Below are positions 62,747 to 64,000 of a stretch of 64,000 nt of DNA, piece after piece (positions within the stretch are counted from its first letter, which is position 1; every line of letters starts with the position of its first letter). Location: NCBI RefSeq assembly GCF_023740735.1, contig NZ_JAMRXH010000011.1:1-64000 (forward strand), read 5' to 3'. The translations under genes were made by a program, and so were the position numbers. This stretch comes from Nocardia sp. CDC159 (GTDB lineage Bacteria; Actinomycetota; Actinomycetes; Mycobacteriales; Mycobacteriaceae). Under the pieces are notes generated by a model that saw only the letters and a list, made by a program, of their open reading frames with translations, ran no database searches and was not told the DNA's origin.

Positions 62747-64000
62747 GTGAGGCGTCGTTCCGCCGTACCGTATGCGATTGCCCTGCTGATCGCGGTGGCG
62801 ATGGGAGTGGGCGGCTGCGCCGCGGGCGGCGACGAGGCCGGTGATCCGATCACGCTCGGCGCCGCCAACGACATCAACCCGCAACCGCGCGAGACGATCC
62901 GCGACGGCGGCAATCTTCGCCTGGCGACCACCGGATTCCCGTCGAACTGGAATACGCTGTCCAACGACGGCAACAACCTCGAGATCGCCCGCATCGTCTG
63001 GGCGATGATGCCGCGCTCGTTCACCATCGACGCGGCCGGGCGCACCGAGGTCGACAAGAACTACTTCACCGATATCCAGCTGACCGGCACCGACCCGCAG
63101 CAGGTCACCTACACCATCAACCCGGAGGCGGTCTGGAGCGACGGCAGCCCGATCACCTGGGCGGACATCGCCTCTCAGGCGCATGCGCTGAGCGGGGTCG
63201 ACAAGCGCTATCTGATCGGCACCACGGTCGGATTCGACCGGGTCGAGAAGGTCGAGCGCGGCGTCGACGACCGCCAGGCCGTCATCACGTTCAAACAGCA
63301 CTACGCCGAATGGCGCGGCCAGTTCGCCGGAAACGCGATGCTGTATCCGAAGTCGGTGACCGGCGATCCGGAGACGTTCAACCACGGCCTGGCCGACCAC
63401 ATCACGTTGACCGCCGGACCGTTCCTGGTGCGGTCCACCGACCGCACTCAGGGCCGGATCGTGCTGGGCCGCAATCCGAAATGGTGGGGCGACACCCCCA
63501 AGCTGGACACGATCACCATCAGCGTGCTCGATCAGAATGCCTGGCCCCAGGCGCTGCAGAACAAGGAACTGGATGCGGCGCAGCTGTTCTCGCTGTCGGA
63601 TGTCGCGACGGTCCGCGGCACCTCCGGCCTGGCCGTGCGGCGCGCCCCCGGACCCCTGTGGCGGCACCTCACCTTCAACGGCGCGCCCGGCTCGATCCTG
63701 GCGGATCCGAAGCTGCGCGTGGCGATCTCGAAGGCCATCGATCGGCAGGCCATCGCGAACGCCGTGCTGAACGGCCTGGAAGCCGACCCCAAACCGCTGA
63801 ACAACCACGTCTTCGTGCGCGGCCAGGACGGCTACCGCGACAATGCCCCGCCCTTCGATCCCGACGCCGCCGCCCGCGAACTCGACGCCCTGGGCTGGAA
63901 ACTCAACGGCGACATCCGCGAAAAGGACGGCCGCCGCCTGGAAATCCGGGACGTCATGTACAACAACGAGACCTGGGTCAAGGTCGCCCAGCTGATCCAG
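62747..64000 (+). CDS. peptide ABC transporter substrate-binding lipoprotein (partial, runs off window)
   Basis: The GTG at 62747 follows GGAGAAGG. The 418 codons in the window contain no stop and continue past the end. The product has a lipoprotein signal (basic start, hydrophobic core, lipobox VGGC at about residue 24) and a family-5 solute-binding domain (VTYTINPEAVWSDGSPITWADI; LRVAISKAIDRQAIANAVL). It captures the ligand outside the membrane, probably a peptide, for the preceding permease-ATPase set. Confidence 0.9.
   Translation, partial: MRRRSAVPYAIALLIAVAMGVGGCAAGGDEAGDPITLGAANDINPQPRETIRDGGNLRLATTGFPSNWNTLSNDGNNLEIARIVWAMMPRSFTIDAAGRTEVDKNYFTDIQLTGTDPQQVTYTINPEAVWSDGSPITWADIASQAHALSGVDKRYLIGTTVGFDRVEKVERGVDDRQAVITFKQHYAEWRGQFAGNAMLYPKSVTGDPETFNHGLADHITLTAGPFLVRSTDRTQGRIVLGRNPKWWGDTPKLDTITISVLDQNAWPQALQNKELDAAQLFSLSDVATVRGTSGLAVRRAPGPLWRHLTFNGAPGSILADPKLRVAISKAIDRQAIANAVLNGLEADPKPLNNHVFVRGQDGYRDNAPPFDPDAAARELDALGWKLNGDIREKDGRRLEIRDVMYNNETWVKVAQLIQ

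Noticed and set aside
1..64000. tRNA or rRNA genes
   Set aside because: No cloverleaf-like sequence with T-loop GTTCGAATC-type and acceptor pairing was noticed in the gaps, though a covariance search was not possible.

Overview
The window comes from a high-GC, mycolic-acid-containing actinomycete, most probably a Nocardia or a close relative. The GC-rich codon use, the frequent GTG starts, and a nearly complete set of genes for the mycolyl-arabinogalactan cell wall point this way. Gene content and order closely parallel the Mycobacterium tuberculosis Rv3789-Rv3813c block as I remember it, with rearrangements and insertions. No database search was run, so all homology calls rest on motifs and recalled family sequences.

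Layout. 1-7.3 kb holds accessory and housekeeping genes: the tail of an unknown protein, an HSL-type esterase, rmlA-rmlC (dTDP-rhamnose, needed for the arabinogalactan linker), a MarR/MFS efflux pair with a clear operator, an XRE/DUF5753 regulator, a DUF4282 membrane protein and an unknown 160-residue protein. 7.3-8.0 kb is a repeat-filled intergenic stretch. 8.0-11.1 kb has a molybdopterin oxidoreductase and a PNPOx-like flavoprotein.

11.1-25.7 kb is the arabinan half: a GtrA protein (divergent), dprE1, dprE2, aftA, an unassigned GT-C membrane glycosyltransferase, two Emb arabinosyltransferases and an alpha/beta hydrolase. 25.7-45 kb, on the minus strand, is the mycolate half: a DUF5988 protein, accD4, pks13, fadD32, an LLM flavin oxidoreductase, the Rv3802c-type lipase coupled to a DUF732 lipoprotein, and five Ag85-type mycolyltransferases in tandem, one carrying LGFP repeats. 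45-52 kb is a tightly overlapped galactan/arabinan operon: glf, glfT2, a PAP2 phosphatase, ubiA and aftB.

52-58.8 kb holds MerR/TipAS and MarR regulators with visible operators, a SpoIID/LytB protein and a PGRP amidase (both with LGFP-like C-termini, divergent), a Cof-type HAD phosphatase and small membrane proteins. 59-64 kb is an Opp/Dpp peptide transporter operon whose substrate-binding lipoprotein runs off the window.

Together these genes make UDP-galactofuranose, galactan, decaprenyl-phosphoryl-arabinose, arabinan and mycolic acids, and attach the mycolates to the wall. The most unexpected signals are: a hairpin-ended tandem repeat found both in an intergenic region and, in frame, inside glfT2; the unassigned glycosyltransferase between aftA and emb; a cluster of DnaA-box-like 9-mers; three GTGAC repeats at exact 9-bp spacing before the amidase gene; and a 90-bp two-tier inverted repeat between the emb genes.
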